In this document: positions 35,656 through 45,500 of the stretch, piece after piece
Numbering within the stretch: position 1 is the first letter of the stretch
Layout: each line of letters begins with the position of its first letter
DNA from: Curtobacterium flaccumfaciens
Lineage (GTDB): Bacteria > Actinomycetota > Actinomycetes > Actinomycetales > Microbacteriaceae
DNA: 64,000 nucleotides
NCBI RefSeq assembly: GCF_004361695.1
Contig: NZ_SNVW01000004.1
Location: 186,001-250,000, forward strand
Reading direction: 5' to 3'
Position numbers and translations under genes: made by a program
Notes under the pieces: generated by a model
Told to the model about the DNA's origin: nothing
The model's database searches: none
Seen by the model: only the letters and a program-made list of their open reading frames with translations

Positions 35656-37617
35656 TCACTGGACCAGGAAGAACTGCTCCCCGATGTCGACCCGAGCACC
35701 CCGCTCGACCCGGTAGCGGCGACCGGGCTCGCAGCGACGGATCGACCCGTCGATGTGCCGGACGACCGTGCCGTTGCCGGAGAACCGGTCCGAGACCCAG
35801 AGGTCGTTCCCGTCACGCCCGAGCTCGAGGTGCGTCTTCGACACCGACTTGCCCGGATCGTGCACGGTGAGCAGGTCGTCGAACCGTTCGCCCGGCTGCG
35901 GGCGCGGCAGACGGCCGACGAGCCCGGTCCCGTGCACACCGAACCGTTCGCCGGTGCTGAAGTGCAGCACGAACGGCGCGTGGGTCGGGGTCTTCGAGAC
36001 GATCCGGGTCTCCTCGACGTCGTCGTCGAGGTCGCCGTCGGCGCTGGTCGGCGAGCTGTCCGCCGTCGGCAGGGGCAGCACGGGCCCGGTGACACCTGGC
36101 AGCGGTGGCAGCGGTGCGGCCGTGGGCACCGAGACCGCCGCGGTGTCCTCGGCGACGGGTGCCGAGGACGGATGGGTCACGGAGGTCGGAGCGTGCGGAG
36201 CACGGGGCTCCGCGGCCGACGGCTCCTCGGTCACGGGCGCGGCGTGGACGCCACGGGGACGCAGCGGTGCGCGCGGGGTGTCGTCCTCCACGGTGCCGTC
36301 ATCGGGCGCGGGCGCTCCGGTCGCGCCGGCGTCGCCGTTCGTCGACGTGCCGACTTCGCCGTCAGCCGCGGTGTCGACGTCGGCAGCGGGGCGGCCGGCG
36401 TCGTCCGTCGCTCGTGCCGGCACGTCGGCGTCGTCGGAGTCGGTGGCGGCGTCGGAGTCGGTGTCGGTGTCGGCGTCGACCACCTCGTCGACGACGGCCT
36501 GCACGGAGTCGTCGGCGGCCCAGTCGGGTCGGTCCATCGGCAGGGGCACGATCTGCCCCGTGAACGCCGCGGTCACGGCGGGTCGCACCGCGCCGCACTC
36601 GCCGCAGAAGATGTCGTCCGGCTCGAGTTGGTGGCCGCACACGTGGCACGTCGTCGCCTGCGATCCCGGGGTCACGAGCGGAGCCGGGCGCGGCGGACGA
36701 CGATCGACGACCGGTTCGACCACGGCGGTGTCCCCCGGCTGCGGCGGGGAGACCACGGCACGCGCAGCACCCGTGGCGCTGGCGGGTTCGCCAGCGGCCG
36801 GAGCATCATGCGCCGAGGTCGACGCATCGGTAGCGGATCCGTCCCGAGTCGCCGCGTCAGTGCCCGATGCGGAGGTGTCCGTGCTGGAGGCGTCCGTGCT
36901 GGAGAGGTCTGTGGCGGAGGTGCCCGTGGCGGAGGCGTCCGTGGTCGAAGCATCCGCAGTGGAGGCGTTCGAGCGACCCACCCACCACGACGGCCCGGCG
37001 GGCGGTGCGGCGGGCGCCTGGTCCTGCGGCGGACTCCAGACCGGTGCGACCGGCTCGGCGGCGGACGGAGCTGCGTCCGGCTGGCGTCGATCGGCGGCGG
37101 TGTCGGGGCCGGCCGAACGCTCCGCGAGCCGGGTGACCTCCGGGTCCTCGGCCTCGGACGGGTACGCGTTCGGGTCGAGCGGTGGCTCCGCCGGCACGGC
37201 GTCGGGCTGCGCGGAGGACTGCTGCGCGGAGGACTGCTGCGCGGAGGGCTGCTGCGCGGTCCAGTCGCCCAGACCGGAACCGGCACCGTGCACGTGCGTC
37301 GGTGCGGATCGAGGAGCGTGGTCGTCGGGGCGCTGCACGGGCACGGGCGCCGGCGGCTGCTCGTCACGACGGTCCGCTCCGGTGAGCCAGGCCCGGGTGG
37401 CAGGGTCGAGCGTCGCCTCGGGCAGCCAGGCGTCGGCGGCCGGGTCGAGCCGGCGGCCGTGCACGTCGGGCTGCTGCAGGGGCGGCGGGGGTGCTTGTTC
37501 GACGGGCGTCGGCGCGACCGGTCGACGGTTCGCCGCAGCGGTCACCGCTCGCCCGCACTCACCGCAGAAGATCGCTCCGTCCGGGAGCATCGATCCGCAG
37601 TGTTCGCATCTGATCAC
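35656..37617 (-). CDS. Zinc-ribbon and FHA domain protein with long disordered middle
   Basis: 653 residues. An N-terminal zinc ribbon (Cys4, Cys7, Cys18, Cys21) is followed by a long Pro/Ala/Ser/Thr/Asp-rich region. A second zinc ribbon (CHVCGHQLEPDDIFCGECG) sits near residue 325, and a C-terminal FHA domain (GLVGRLPRPQPGE, VSKTHLELGRDGNDLWVSDRFSGNGTVV) should bind phosphothreonine peptides. The middle has 15-bp coding repeats: QQSSA units (37206-37260) and SxTDA-like pentapeptides (36868-36975). GTG start overlaps the TgpA-like gene stop. A likely reader of the kinase encoded 12 kb upstream in the same run. Confidence 0.9.
   Translation of the reverse strand: MIRCEHCGSMLPDGAIFCGECGRAVTAAANRRPVAPTPVEQAPPPPLQQPDVHGRRLDPAADAWLPEATLDPATRAWLTGADRRDEQPPAPVPVQRPDDHAPRSAPTHVHGAGSGLGDWTAQQPSAQQSSAQQSSAQPDAVPAEPPLDPNAYPSEAEDPEVTRLAERSAGPDTAADRRQPDAAPSAAEPVAPVWSPPQDQAPAAPPAGPSWWVGRSNASTADASTTDASATGTSATDLSSTDASSTDTSASGTDAATRDGSATDASTSAHDAPAAGEPASATGAARAVVSPPQPGDTAVVEPVVDRRPPRPAPLVTPGSQATTCHVCGHQLEPDDIFCGECGAVRPAVTAAFTGQIVPLPMDRPDWAADDSVQAVVDEVVDADTDTDSDAATDSDDADVPARATDDAGRPAADVDTAADGEVGTSTNGDAGATGAPAPDDGTVEDDTPRAPLRPRGVHAAPVTEEPSAAEPRAPHAPTSVTHPSSAPVAEDTAAVSVPTAAPLPPLPGVTGPVLPLPTADSSPTSADGDLDDDVEETRIVSKTPTHAPFVLHFSTGERFGVHGTGLVGRLPRPQPGERFDDLLTVHDPGKSVSKTHLELGRDGNDLWVSDRFSGNGTVVRHIDGSIRRCEPGRRYRVERGARVDIGEQFFLVQ
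36868..36975. repeat. 15-bp in-frame repeat coding Ser/Thr/Asp pentapeptides
   Basis: About seven imperfect 15-bp units (core GGAGGCGTCCGTGCT) code for STADA, STTDA, SATGT, SATDL, SSTDA, SSTDT and SASGT in the zinc-ribbon/FHA protein. Every unit offers Thr and Ser residues next to Asp. Confidence 0.8.
37206..37260. repeat. 15-bp in-frame repeat coding QQSSA
   Basis: Three to four copies of TGCTGCGCGGAGGAC code for a QQPSA/QQSSA run in the same protein. Near-identical copies suggest recent slippage. Confidence 0.8.
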
Positions 37618-40112
37618 GGGTGTCCTCTGTCCTCACTCGGCCGTCCACGACGCTCGCCGGCCTGCAGGCCATCGTAGTCACGAGCCCCGGCCGGACCCTG
37701 GCCACGGGAGGAGCGACGGCCGCGCCCACCGACGGCCGCGGCGATCGAGGAACCGGCGGACTGCGCGCCGTCGGCGATCCGCAGCGACCGGAGGGAGACC
37801 GCGGCGCGGATGCGCTCCTTGCGGGTGCGCCCCGTGCGGAGGCTCGAGATCGCGTCGTCCGCCGCGGACCACATCCGGTCGGCGGTGGTGACGTCGGCGT
37901 CGTTCGGGCCGAACACCGACCGGTCCGCGAGCGCGGCGAGGCCACTGCCCCCGTCGCCCGGCGCGCCGACGACGGCTTCCCGCCGGGTCGCCGAGCGCTC
38001 CACGTCGTGTCCGCGGTCCACCAGCGCGTCACGGTACTCGTCCCACGCTCCCACGATGCGGCCCCGGGGGGTCGGTGCCCGACGTCGACGGCGCCGACGG
38101 ATCCGCTTGAGCAGCACGATGACGCCGAACGGCAGGAGCACGAGGGCGACGAAGCCCAGCGTGGCGAGCACCCACGGCAGCGCCGCGAGGAGGATCTGCA
38201 ACCACAGGGGCTGCACGGGCGGGGTGTTCCGGTCGCTCTGCGGCGGCGCTTGCTGGGACTGGTCCTGCTGCTCGGCCGGGGGCGGCGGCACGACGGTCTC
38301 CGGCCGGGTGACCGGCTGCGGGGTCTGCTGCTGCTCGTCGGGGATCTCGCGCACCGCGGGGTTCGGGTCGATCATGACCCAGCCCCACTGCGCCGTGTCG
38401 ACCTCGACACGAGCGGTGACGTCGGACCCCCGGAAGGTCGTCGCGCCGTCGGTGGTCGAGCCCGTGCCGGCGCCGCCCCCGGCGTCGCCGCCGGCCGCGA
38501 AGCCCATCACCACGCGTGCCGGGAACCCGAGCTGGTCCGCCATCAGCGCTGCGGCCGCCGCGTACTGCTCCTGGTCGCCGATCATGATCGGCGACGTGAG
38601 GAGTTCCTGGATGCGGTCGGCACCGTGTCCGGACCGGCTCGCCCGGTCGTCGCCCACGCCGTGGCTGACGTAGCCGTTGCGCTTGAGCTCCTGGACCATC
38701 GCGACGAGCTTCGCGCCGTCGGTCTCGGCGTTCCCGGTGTACGCGTCGACGGTGTCCCGGACGGCGTCGGGGACGGAGCGCGGAGTCGGGACCGAGGCGT
38801 TCCCCGGACGTGCGGACGCCAACTCGTCGTCGGTCGGCTGGTCGGGGAGCACGGCCGTCAGGTCGTAGCGGGTGCCGTCCGCGATCCCGCCCACGACGGC
38901 ACCGGTGCCGGTCGAGCCGTTGTAGAAGAACGCACCGCGCTCCTGCTCCGCGTCCGTGCCGGTGAACTCGACGCGCTCGAGGTCGCCGACCGTCGGGAGC
39001 CAGACGCCGCGGTACCCCTGCACACGCACGCCGACGCGCACCGTGGTGCCGCGGACACCCCGCACGTCGACCGACGTCGGGACCCGCTCGAAGGTGCCGG
39101 ACGCCGTCGCCCCGTCCGCTCCCCCGACGCGGTAGACGACGCCGTCGTACGTGTCGAGGGTCGCGATCCGCACGAAGCCGTTCGCGGGCAGACCGGTGAC
39201 GCGCAGCTGCGTGGTGTCGGCCTCGGTCTGCTCCTCGTACGCGCGGAAGCCACTCAGCGGGCTGACGTAGTCGCGAGGATCGAACGGCTTCACGACGTCG
39301 GTCCGGGCCACGGTGCGCCCCACCGACGGCGGGGCCACGAGCCCGAGTCCGGTCGCGACGACCGCGGCCGCCACGATCGTTCCGGTGCCCACGAGCGCCG
39401 GCCGCAGGACCGACCGGGCGATCGGCACGCGGGATCCGATGGTGGTCGCCACCGCGACGGCCCGTCGCGCATGGCGCACCGTGAGCGCCCAGACGAGCGC
39501 GATCCCGGTGAGCGCGACGGCGGTCACGATCGACGTGTCCAGCCGGCTCGGCCCGATCACGACACCGGCCGCGAAGAGCACGAGCGCCGGGATGCTGGCC
39601 AGTTCCTGCCTGGAGGCGCGGGTCGCCACGCTCACGGCCGTCACCGTCGCGATCAGGAGCGTCACGAAGTACGGCACGAGCAGCGACTCGTAGGAGCCGA
39701 CCGGCAGGCTGATGGTCACCAGGCGCTTCCACCCGAGAGCGACGCCAGCGAACAGGTCGATGAGCCCCTGGCCCGTCGGCAGGAGCCCGCTCGCCTGACC
39801 AGGCACGGCCGCGGGCACGCCCGTCAGTGCGAACGCCGCGACCGTGGCGACCGCGACGACGGCGGTCGGCAGGCGGAAGACCGTCCCGATCAGGGCGACG
39901 AGCGTGCCGAACACCACGGCGGTCACGGCGGCGACGATCATCGCGTCGTCGCGGTACACCGGCCACCACGCCGTGCTGGCGACCGCCAACAGGAGCCACA
40001 CCGCGAGCGTGCCACCGACGAGCCGTGTCGGGGTGAGCCGGCGGGCCTCGCGTCGGGCGTCCTTCCGCACGGTCTTGCGGGCGCGGGCGCCCGGTTCCGC
40101 TGCGGCGCTCAC
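37614..40112 (-). CDS. TgpA-like transglutaminase-fold membrane protein, active site replaced
   Basis: 832 residues. About six N-terminal helices (DUF3488-like), a large external part with the transglutaminase fold, one more helix (ILLAALPWVLATLGFVALVLLPFGVIVLL) and a basic cytoplasmic C-terminal tail. The core MIGDQEQYAAAAALMADQLGFPARVVMGF aligns with the family's GDCxxYA region, but Gln514 takes the place of the catalytic Cys. DVTARVEVDTAQWGWVMIDPNP has Thr566 for the His and keeps Asp582. Enzyme activity is therefore unlikely. Coupled by 4-nt overlaps to DUF58 (upstream) and the zinc-ribbon/FHA gene (downstream). Confidence 0.92.
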   Translation of the reverse strand: MSAAAEPGARARKTVRKDARREARRLTPTRLVGGTLAVWLLLAVASTAWWPVYRDDAMIVAAVTAVVFGTLVALIGTVFRLPTAVVAVATVAAFALTGVPAAVPGQASGLLPTGQGLIDLFAGVALGWKRLVTISLPVGSYESLLVPYFVTLLIATVTAVSVATRASRQELASIPALVLFAAGVVIGPSRLDTSIVTAVALTGIALVWALTVRHARRAVAVATTIGSRVPIARSVLRPALVGTGTIVAAAVVATGLGLVAPPSVGRTVARTDVVKPFDPRDYVSPLSGFRAYEEQTEADTTQLRVTGLPANGFVRIATLDTYDGVVYRVGGADGATASGTFERVPTSVDVRGVRGTTVRVGVRVQGYRGVWLPTVGDLERVEFTGTDAEQERGAFFYNGSTGTGAVVGGIADGTRYDLTAVLPDQPTDDELASARPGNASVPTPRSVPDAVRDTVDAYTGNAETDGAKLVAMVQELKRNGYVSHGVGDDRASRSGHGADRIQELLTSPIMIGDQEQYAAAAALMADQLGFPARVVMGFAAGGDAGGGAGTGSTTDGATTFRGSDVTARVEVDTAQWGWVMIDPNPAVREIPDEQQQTPQPVTRPETVVPPPPAEQQDQSQQAPPQSDRNTPPVQPLWLQILLAALPWVLATLGFVALVLLPFGVIVLLKRIRRRRRRRAPTPRGRIVGAWDEYRDALVDRGHDVERSATRREAVVGAPGDGGSGLAALADRSVFGPNDADVTTADRMWSAADDAISSLRTGRTRKERIRAAVSLRSLRIADGAQSAGSSIAAAVGGRGRRSSRGQGPAGARDYDGLQAGERRGRPSEDRGHP

Positions 40113-41524
40113 GCTGCCGTCGCCGATCGGTGCAGGGCGTGGCGGAGGTCGTCGAGGTAGCCGATCGTCATCACCGTCAGGCCCGCGACGCGGAGGAACC
40201 GCGGCTGGGCCTCGGGCTCGCAGATCACCGCGACGACCTCGACCCCGACGGGGAAGCGTGTCGCCGCGAGCCGGAGTGCGGGCAGTTCGACGGTGGACCC
40301 GACCACGAGGAAGGCGACCGAGATGCCCGCGGTGTCGTTCCCGACGATGCGGGAGACCTCGGCGATCGGCAGGCAGGCGTCCGCCAGGCCGACCGACGCG
40401 AAGTCGTCGAGCAGCCGCGTCGGGGTGACCGTCGGCAGCGGGTGCACGGCGTACACGGCGCGCTTGGCGAACTCCGGCGTCCGCTCCGACACCACGACCG
40501 TGACCTCGCGCCCGTCACGGATCGCCCGGGCCCCGAGGGAGGCCGCGGCGCTGACGGCGAGCTCGAACTCCTCGTCGTCCGCGAACTCGGTGCGCGAGAT
40601 CCCGAGCGCGATCACGAGGTGCGACCGGCGGGTGTCCTCGAACTGCCGGACCATCAGGGCACCGGACTTCGCCGTCGACTTCCAGTGGATCGTGCGCGGG
40701 TCGTCGCCCGGCATGTACTCGCGGATGGCGTGGAAGGCGATGTCCGACGGGGACAGGTCGGTCGTCGCCTGCCCCTCGAGGTCGCGCACGAGACCGGTGC
40801 TCGTCGACGGGATCGCGATCGTCCGCGGGTGCACGATGACCTGCTCGCGGGCGGTCCAGACGACCTCCCGGCGGACCAGACCGACGGGGTCGGCACGGAC
40901 GCCCGTCACGGGACCCACGTCGAGCACGCCGCGTCGCACCGTCGGTACCGGGACCTCGCGCTCGAACGTGCCCCGCGGGCCGATCGACGGGATCGCCACG
41001 TCGACCAGGCCGGACCCCACCGGGACCTCCACGGTCGTGGGGACGGACGGCAACCGGGCAGGGTTCTCCGCCGTGACCACCACGCCGGCGGCATCGCCGA
41101 CCGCGACGCGGTGCTGCGGCAGCCGCATCCGGATGACCAGGCGCGAGCGGCCGATGAGGGCGATCGCGGCGACGACCACGAGGACCGCCCCCGCGAAGCC
41201 GACCACGATGACCTCCCGCAGCCCGAAGCGGTACCCGAGCACGAACGCGACGAGCGTGAGCGCGGCGACCGTCCATCCCAGGCCGGTGACCACGGACGAG
41301 ACCTCGGCCCACCCGCGCTTGACGAGCCTCCAGGCCGTCGCCCAGGCCCTGGCGAGACCGACGACGGCCTCTGCTGCCACGCCCTCACGGTCACCGACCA
41401 GGCGCGTGCGGACGTTGGTCAGGCCGGCGACCGTCCCCGTGCGCTCGTACGCCGACGTCCCGCGACGCGACCGCGTCGAGGACGGGCGGCGCGACCGCGT
41501 GGAGACGGGCCGGCGATCGGTCAC
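40109..41524 (-). CDS. DUF58 domain protein
   Basis: 471 residues. A basic N-terminus precedes two helices (TVAALTLVAFVLGYRFG, VIVVGFAGAVLVVVAAIALI), a beta-rich middle and the DUF58 signature REYMPGDDPRTIHWKSTAKSGALMVRQFE followed by a VWA-like region. DUF58 proteins almost always occur with a MoxR ATPase and a TgpA-like protein, exactly as here. Their role is thought to be assembly or activation of envelope complexes. Starts on the MoxR stop codon (GTGA at 41521-41524). Confidence 0.93.
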   Translation of the reverse strand: MTDRRPVSTRSRRPSSTRSRRGTSAYERTGTVAGLTNVRTRLVGDREGVAAEAVVGLARAWATAWRLVKRGWAEVSSVVTGLGWTVAALTLVAFVLGYRFGLREVIVVGFAGAVLVVVAAIALIGRSRLVIRMRLPQHRVAVGDAAGVVVTAENPARLPSVPTTVEVPVGSGLVDVAIPSIGPRGTFEREVPVPTVRRGVLDVGPVTGVRADPVGLVRREVVWTAREQVIVHPRTIAIPSTSTGLVRDLEGQATTDLSPSDIAFHAIREYMPGDDPRTIHWKSTAKSGALMVRQFEDTRRSHLVIALGISRTEFADDEEFELAVSAAASLGARAIRDGREVTVVVSERTPEFAKRAVYAVHPLPTVTPTRLLDDFASVGLADACLPIAEVSRIVGNDTAGISVAFLVVGSTVELPALRLAATRFPVGVEVVAVICEPEAQPRFLRVAGLTVMTIGYLDDLRHALHRSATAA

Positions 41525-42492
41525 GAGGCGGACCGGTCCGCGGGCGGCGGGGTCTCGACGAGCAGCTGGGCGATCACGCTCGGGGCGCTGACGCCGTCGA
41601 ACTCGGCCTCGGCGTCGAGCACCAGGCGGTGGGCGAGCACCGGGACCGCGAGGGCCTTCACGTCGTCGGGCGTGACGTAGTGACGGTTGTTCAGGGCAGC
41701 GAACACCCGCGAGGCGCGCATCAGGCCCATCGCGCCACGGACGCTGACGCCGAGGCGGACCTCGCTCGCCGACCGCGTGCCGTCCACGAGCCGCGCGACG
41801 TAGTCCGCGATGACCGGGTCGACGTGCACCGTCCGCGCGATCGCCGCCATCTCGGTGATCGTCGCCGCCGGGACGACGCTCGCCAGCGGCACCGAGCTCG
41901 ACGGCGCGGACGCCGTCTCGAGGATCTTCACCGTCGCCGCGTGGTCCGGGTAGCCGATCGAGGCCTTCATGAGGAAGCGGTCGAGCTGCGCTTCGGGCAG
42001 ACGGTACGTGCCGGCCTGCTCGATCGGGTTCTGGGTCGCGATGACCATGAACGGCGCCGCGAGCTTGTGGTTCACGCCGTCGACCGTGACGGCGGACTCC
42101 TCCATCGCCTCGAGGAGCGCCGACTGGGTCTTCGGGCTCGCACGGTTGATCTCGTCGGCGAGGACGATGTTCGAGAAGACCGGGCCGCGGTGGAAGTCGA
42201 ACTCCTGCGTCTTCTGGTCGTAGACGCTGATGCCGGTGATGTCGCCGGGCAGCAGGTCAGGGGTGAACTGGATGCGGTTCGTCGAGCCCTGCACGCTCTG
42301 CGCCATCGCCCGCGCGAGGCTCGTCTTGCCCGTACCGGGGACGTCCTCGAGCAGGAGGTGTCCCTCGCTGAGCATCGCCGTGACCGCGAGGCGGATCACG
42401 AACGTCTTCCCGAGGAGCACCTGCTCGACGTTGGTCACGATGCGGCCAGCGACGTCGGCGAACCAGGTGGCTTGCTCCGGGGTCATGCTCAT
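41521..42492 (-). CDS. MoxR-family AAA+ ATPase
   Basis: 323 residues. Walker A in LEDVPGTGKTSLARAMA, Walker B in VLADEINRASPKTQSALLEAMEE, sensor 1 in FMVIATQNPIEQAGTYRLPEAQLDRF, and the lid domain to the end. The ATG at 42492 has GAGGAA 9 nt upstream. MoxR ATPases act as chaperones that load or mature partner proteins with VWA or DUF58 domains; DUF58 follows directly. The gene starts 29 bp after the giant surface protein ends. Confidence 0.94.
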   Translation of the reverse strand: MSMTPEQATWFADVAGRIVTNVEQVLLGKTFVIRLAVTAMLSEGHLLLEDVPGTGKTSLARAMAQSVQGSTNRIQFTPDLLPGDITGISVYDQKTQEFDFHRGPVFSNIVLADEINRASPKTQSALLEAMEESAVTVDGVNHKLAAPFMVIATQNPIEQAGTYRLPEAQLDRFLMKASIGYPDHAATVKILETASAPSSSVPLASVVPAATITEMAAIARTVHVDPVIADYVARLVDGTRSASEVRLGVSVRGAMGLMRASRVFAALNNRHYVTPDDVKALAVPVLAHRLVLDAEAEFDGVSAPSVIAQLLVETPPPADRSAS

Positions 42493-42521
42493 GCGGTGTC
42501 GTTCCTCGTTCTCGGGGATGG

Positions 42522-45500
42522 TCAGTTGCCGTCGGCTGAATCGATGGGACTCGTTGCGCCGTCGGGATCCTCGCGCCCATTCACTGTCGCCTGCACCTTC
42601 ATGGTGTCGTACCCGGCGGGTACCGGGTCGCTCGTCGTCCACGGGTTGGACGTCGTCGGGTTCGTCTCCGTGCACGAACCGAACAGACCGTCCGTGCAAT
42701 AGGTGATCTTGTACGCAGTCGGCTGGAACGCACCGTTGTTGTCCGGCGCGTTGATGATCGGCGCCTGGCCGACCACAGCGCTCCTGATGCTCGCCCGCGT
42801 CGTGTACGCGGTCCCCTTGAACTCACCGCTCGATGCGCAGTAGTCGCCGTCGACAGCGCACGAGGAGAACACCACCCTGGTTTCGATGCCGAACCCAGCA
42901 CCTGCACCGATCGATGCGGATCCGCCGAAACGCACCGGCGTGCCGTTGTTCACGGAGTAGTACAGGTAACGCGTCGAACCGCTCGCGTTGAGGTTCACCA
43001 CGAAGTCCGATCGGTTTCCCGGGTCTACGTCGACGCTGACGGTCCCAGTTGGTGCGTCCGGTGTCTGGTATCCATCGACACTCGCCGGCTGCGATGCGGT
43101 GCAGAACAGACCATTGCCGGCGAGGGCCACGTAACGGTACTGGCTGGAGATCGAGTCGGACGCGGAAGCGCTTGTCCACACGAACTCGGCTCCTTGAGTC
43201 GAGCAGCCAGACGGGATGGGTGTGCTGGCCGAGTACTTGGCGATACGCCAGCTCTGATTGCCGCCGCCCCAGTCCGATTCACTGGCGCTCAGCACCACGG
43301 CGGTCTGCGTGCCCTGCCGATTTCCGCTCGCGCTCAGTCGTGGAACACCCGGGCTGCCGATCGCGGTGCCGCTGGCGGACGCCGAGTTCCACTGCACGAC
43401 GGTGCCGTTGCGGTCGGCGGCGTTCCGCGGCGAGATGGTGACGGTGTACGGCATTCCGCTCTGCGCGCCGGTGAACGACGTGCTCGTCGCGGTGCCCGTG
43501 CTCCGCGTCGACGAGAGCCCGGGGCCCTCGATCGTCACGACGTAGTTGTCGACCGGCGTGCCGTTGTTCGGGGCGTCGACCCGGTTCCACGAGACGTCGA
43601 GCTGGTTCGGGGTGCTCGTGCTCGGGCTGACCGTGATGCCCTTCGGCGGTGCGGGGACGAAGTCGGCGCTGACCGGCGAGGACTCCCCCGACGGCTTCGA
43701 GTCGCCGACGGCGTTCCGGGCGATGACGCTGAACCGGTACGACGACTTCGGGTCGAGCCCGGTGATCGTGCAGACGGTCGCGGTGCCGCAGTCCTTCGCG
43801 ACGCCGTTCGTGCCCTGGATCCGGTAGCCGGTGATGGGTGAGTTGTTCGCCTGCGGGGTCGCCCACGTCAGGGTCGCCTGGCCGCCCTGGTAGGAGCCGG
43901 TGCGGCTCGGCGCGCCCGGAGCGTCGGGCACGTCTTGCACCGAGATCGTCACGTCGCCCCACACGTACCGGTCCGGGTCGTCCGTGGCGTCGGCCACCTG
44001 GTACTGCAGGTGGGCGTCGACGGGCTTGGCGTTGGCGGACACGCTCACCTGCAGCCGCGACTTGTCGGCACTCGGGGTGACCGTCACACCGCTAGGCAGG
44101 CCGCCCGACAGGCCCCGGATGTTGACGACGCGCAGCCGCTGCTCCGGGAACGGGTTCGTCGGTTGGTCGTTGGCGAGCACGTCGATGGTCGTCGTCGCAC
44201 CGCGCTTCGTGACGGACTTGTCCGCTCCTGGTTGGACGAGCGGCCTGGTGGACGCGACGACGTCCACCGTGATCGATCCGGACCGGCCGGCGTTCGCGTC
44301 GTCGGCGACACCGATGCCGATCGTGGCCGAGGTGTTCTTCTTGGCGGTGTCGGCGACCTTCACGGTGAGCTGCTGCCCGGAGATGGTCGCGGTCGTCCCG
44401 TTGCCCGGACGGCTCACCACCGAGTACCGCAGCTCCGGCAGGTCCTTCGGGTACGGGTAGTCGGTCAGCTTGGTGAGGTCGACGGTGCGCGACTCCCCCG
44501 GCTGCATGTCGATCGCCGACCCGGTGAACGCCGGGGGCTGGTTCGAGCGCGGGGTGACCTTGATCGGCAGCACGAGCGTGGCGACGCGACCCTTGCCGCC
44601 GTTCGCGTTGGAGCCGTCGGTGACCTCGAACGAGATCGAGGCGTTGCCGTAGTAGAGCTTCGACGAGGTGAACTGCAGCGTCGACGAGTCGACCACCAGG
44701 TCCTGCCCGCTGGCGTGGGTCGCCTTCACGGTGCCGTCGTCGGTGATCTTCGCTGTCTGCCCGTTCGCCGTCACGACGTACTTCGACAGGGGGATGCGGA
44801 CGGTGGCCTCGCTCTTCACCGTGATGGCGCCCGCGCTGCGGTTCACCTGCGGCAGGGCGTCGTCGAACCCGGGCACGTGGATGAAGCCGTAGGACACGAT
44901 GTCCGGGTGGTCGACCAGGGCGACCGAGAACGGGATCACCTGCGACTCGTCGGTCAGCCGGACGGCGATGCGCTGGTCGTCGGTGGCGCGGGCGGTGTCC
45001 CCGTAGCCGTCCACCACGCCGACGCGCAGGTCGGCCGCGGTGCCCTCGGCGAAGAAGACGTTGTCGAGCACGTCGACCGTGACGCTCTGCCGGTGCATGA
45101 TGTCCTGCAGGTCGAGCGTGGTGTCGTCGACCTCGGGCCGGAGGGGCTGTGCGTCCTCGTCGACGGTGACGGTGAGGAACGCGGTGCTCGCGCCGCCGGT
45201 CTCGTTCGCCACGGTATAGAGCACGGCGTAGTCGCCGCGCGTCGCCGACTTCGGCGGGGTCACCCGGATCTGCTGCTTCCGCAGGACCTTCGCGGTGACG
45301 TCCTGCGCCGTGGGCTCCGCCTTGGTGACGGTCAGCTGACCGCCCTCGGGGTCGGAGTCGTTCTGCAGGACGCGAACGGTCACCGAGCCGCCGGGGCGGA
45401 TCGTGACGTGGTCGGCCTCGGCCACCGGGTTCGACGCCTGTTCGGCCTGTGGGGCGATGCCGACCCGGACCGTGCCGGTCGCGCGCGCGCCGAGTGCGTC

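Noticed and set aside
36868-36975. Pentapeptide-repeat protein of the quinolone-resistance type
   Set aside because: Units are Ser/Thr/Asp/Ala disordered repeats, not the A(D/N)LXX beta-helix pattern.
37206-37260. Possible CRISPR-like short repeats
   Set aside because: 15-bp direct units without spacers, in frame, coding QQSSA; a coding repeat.
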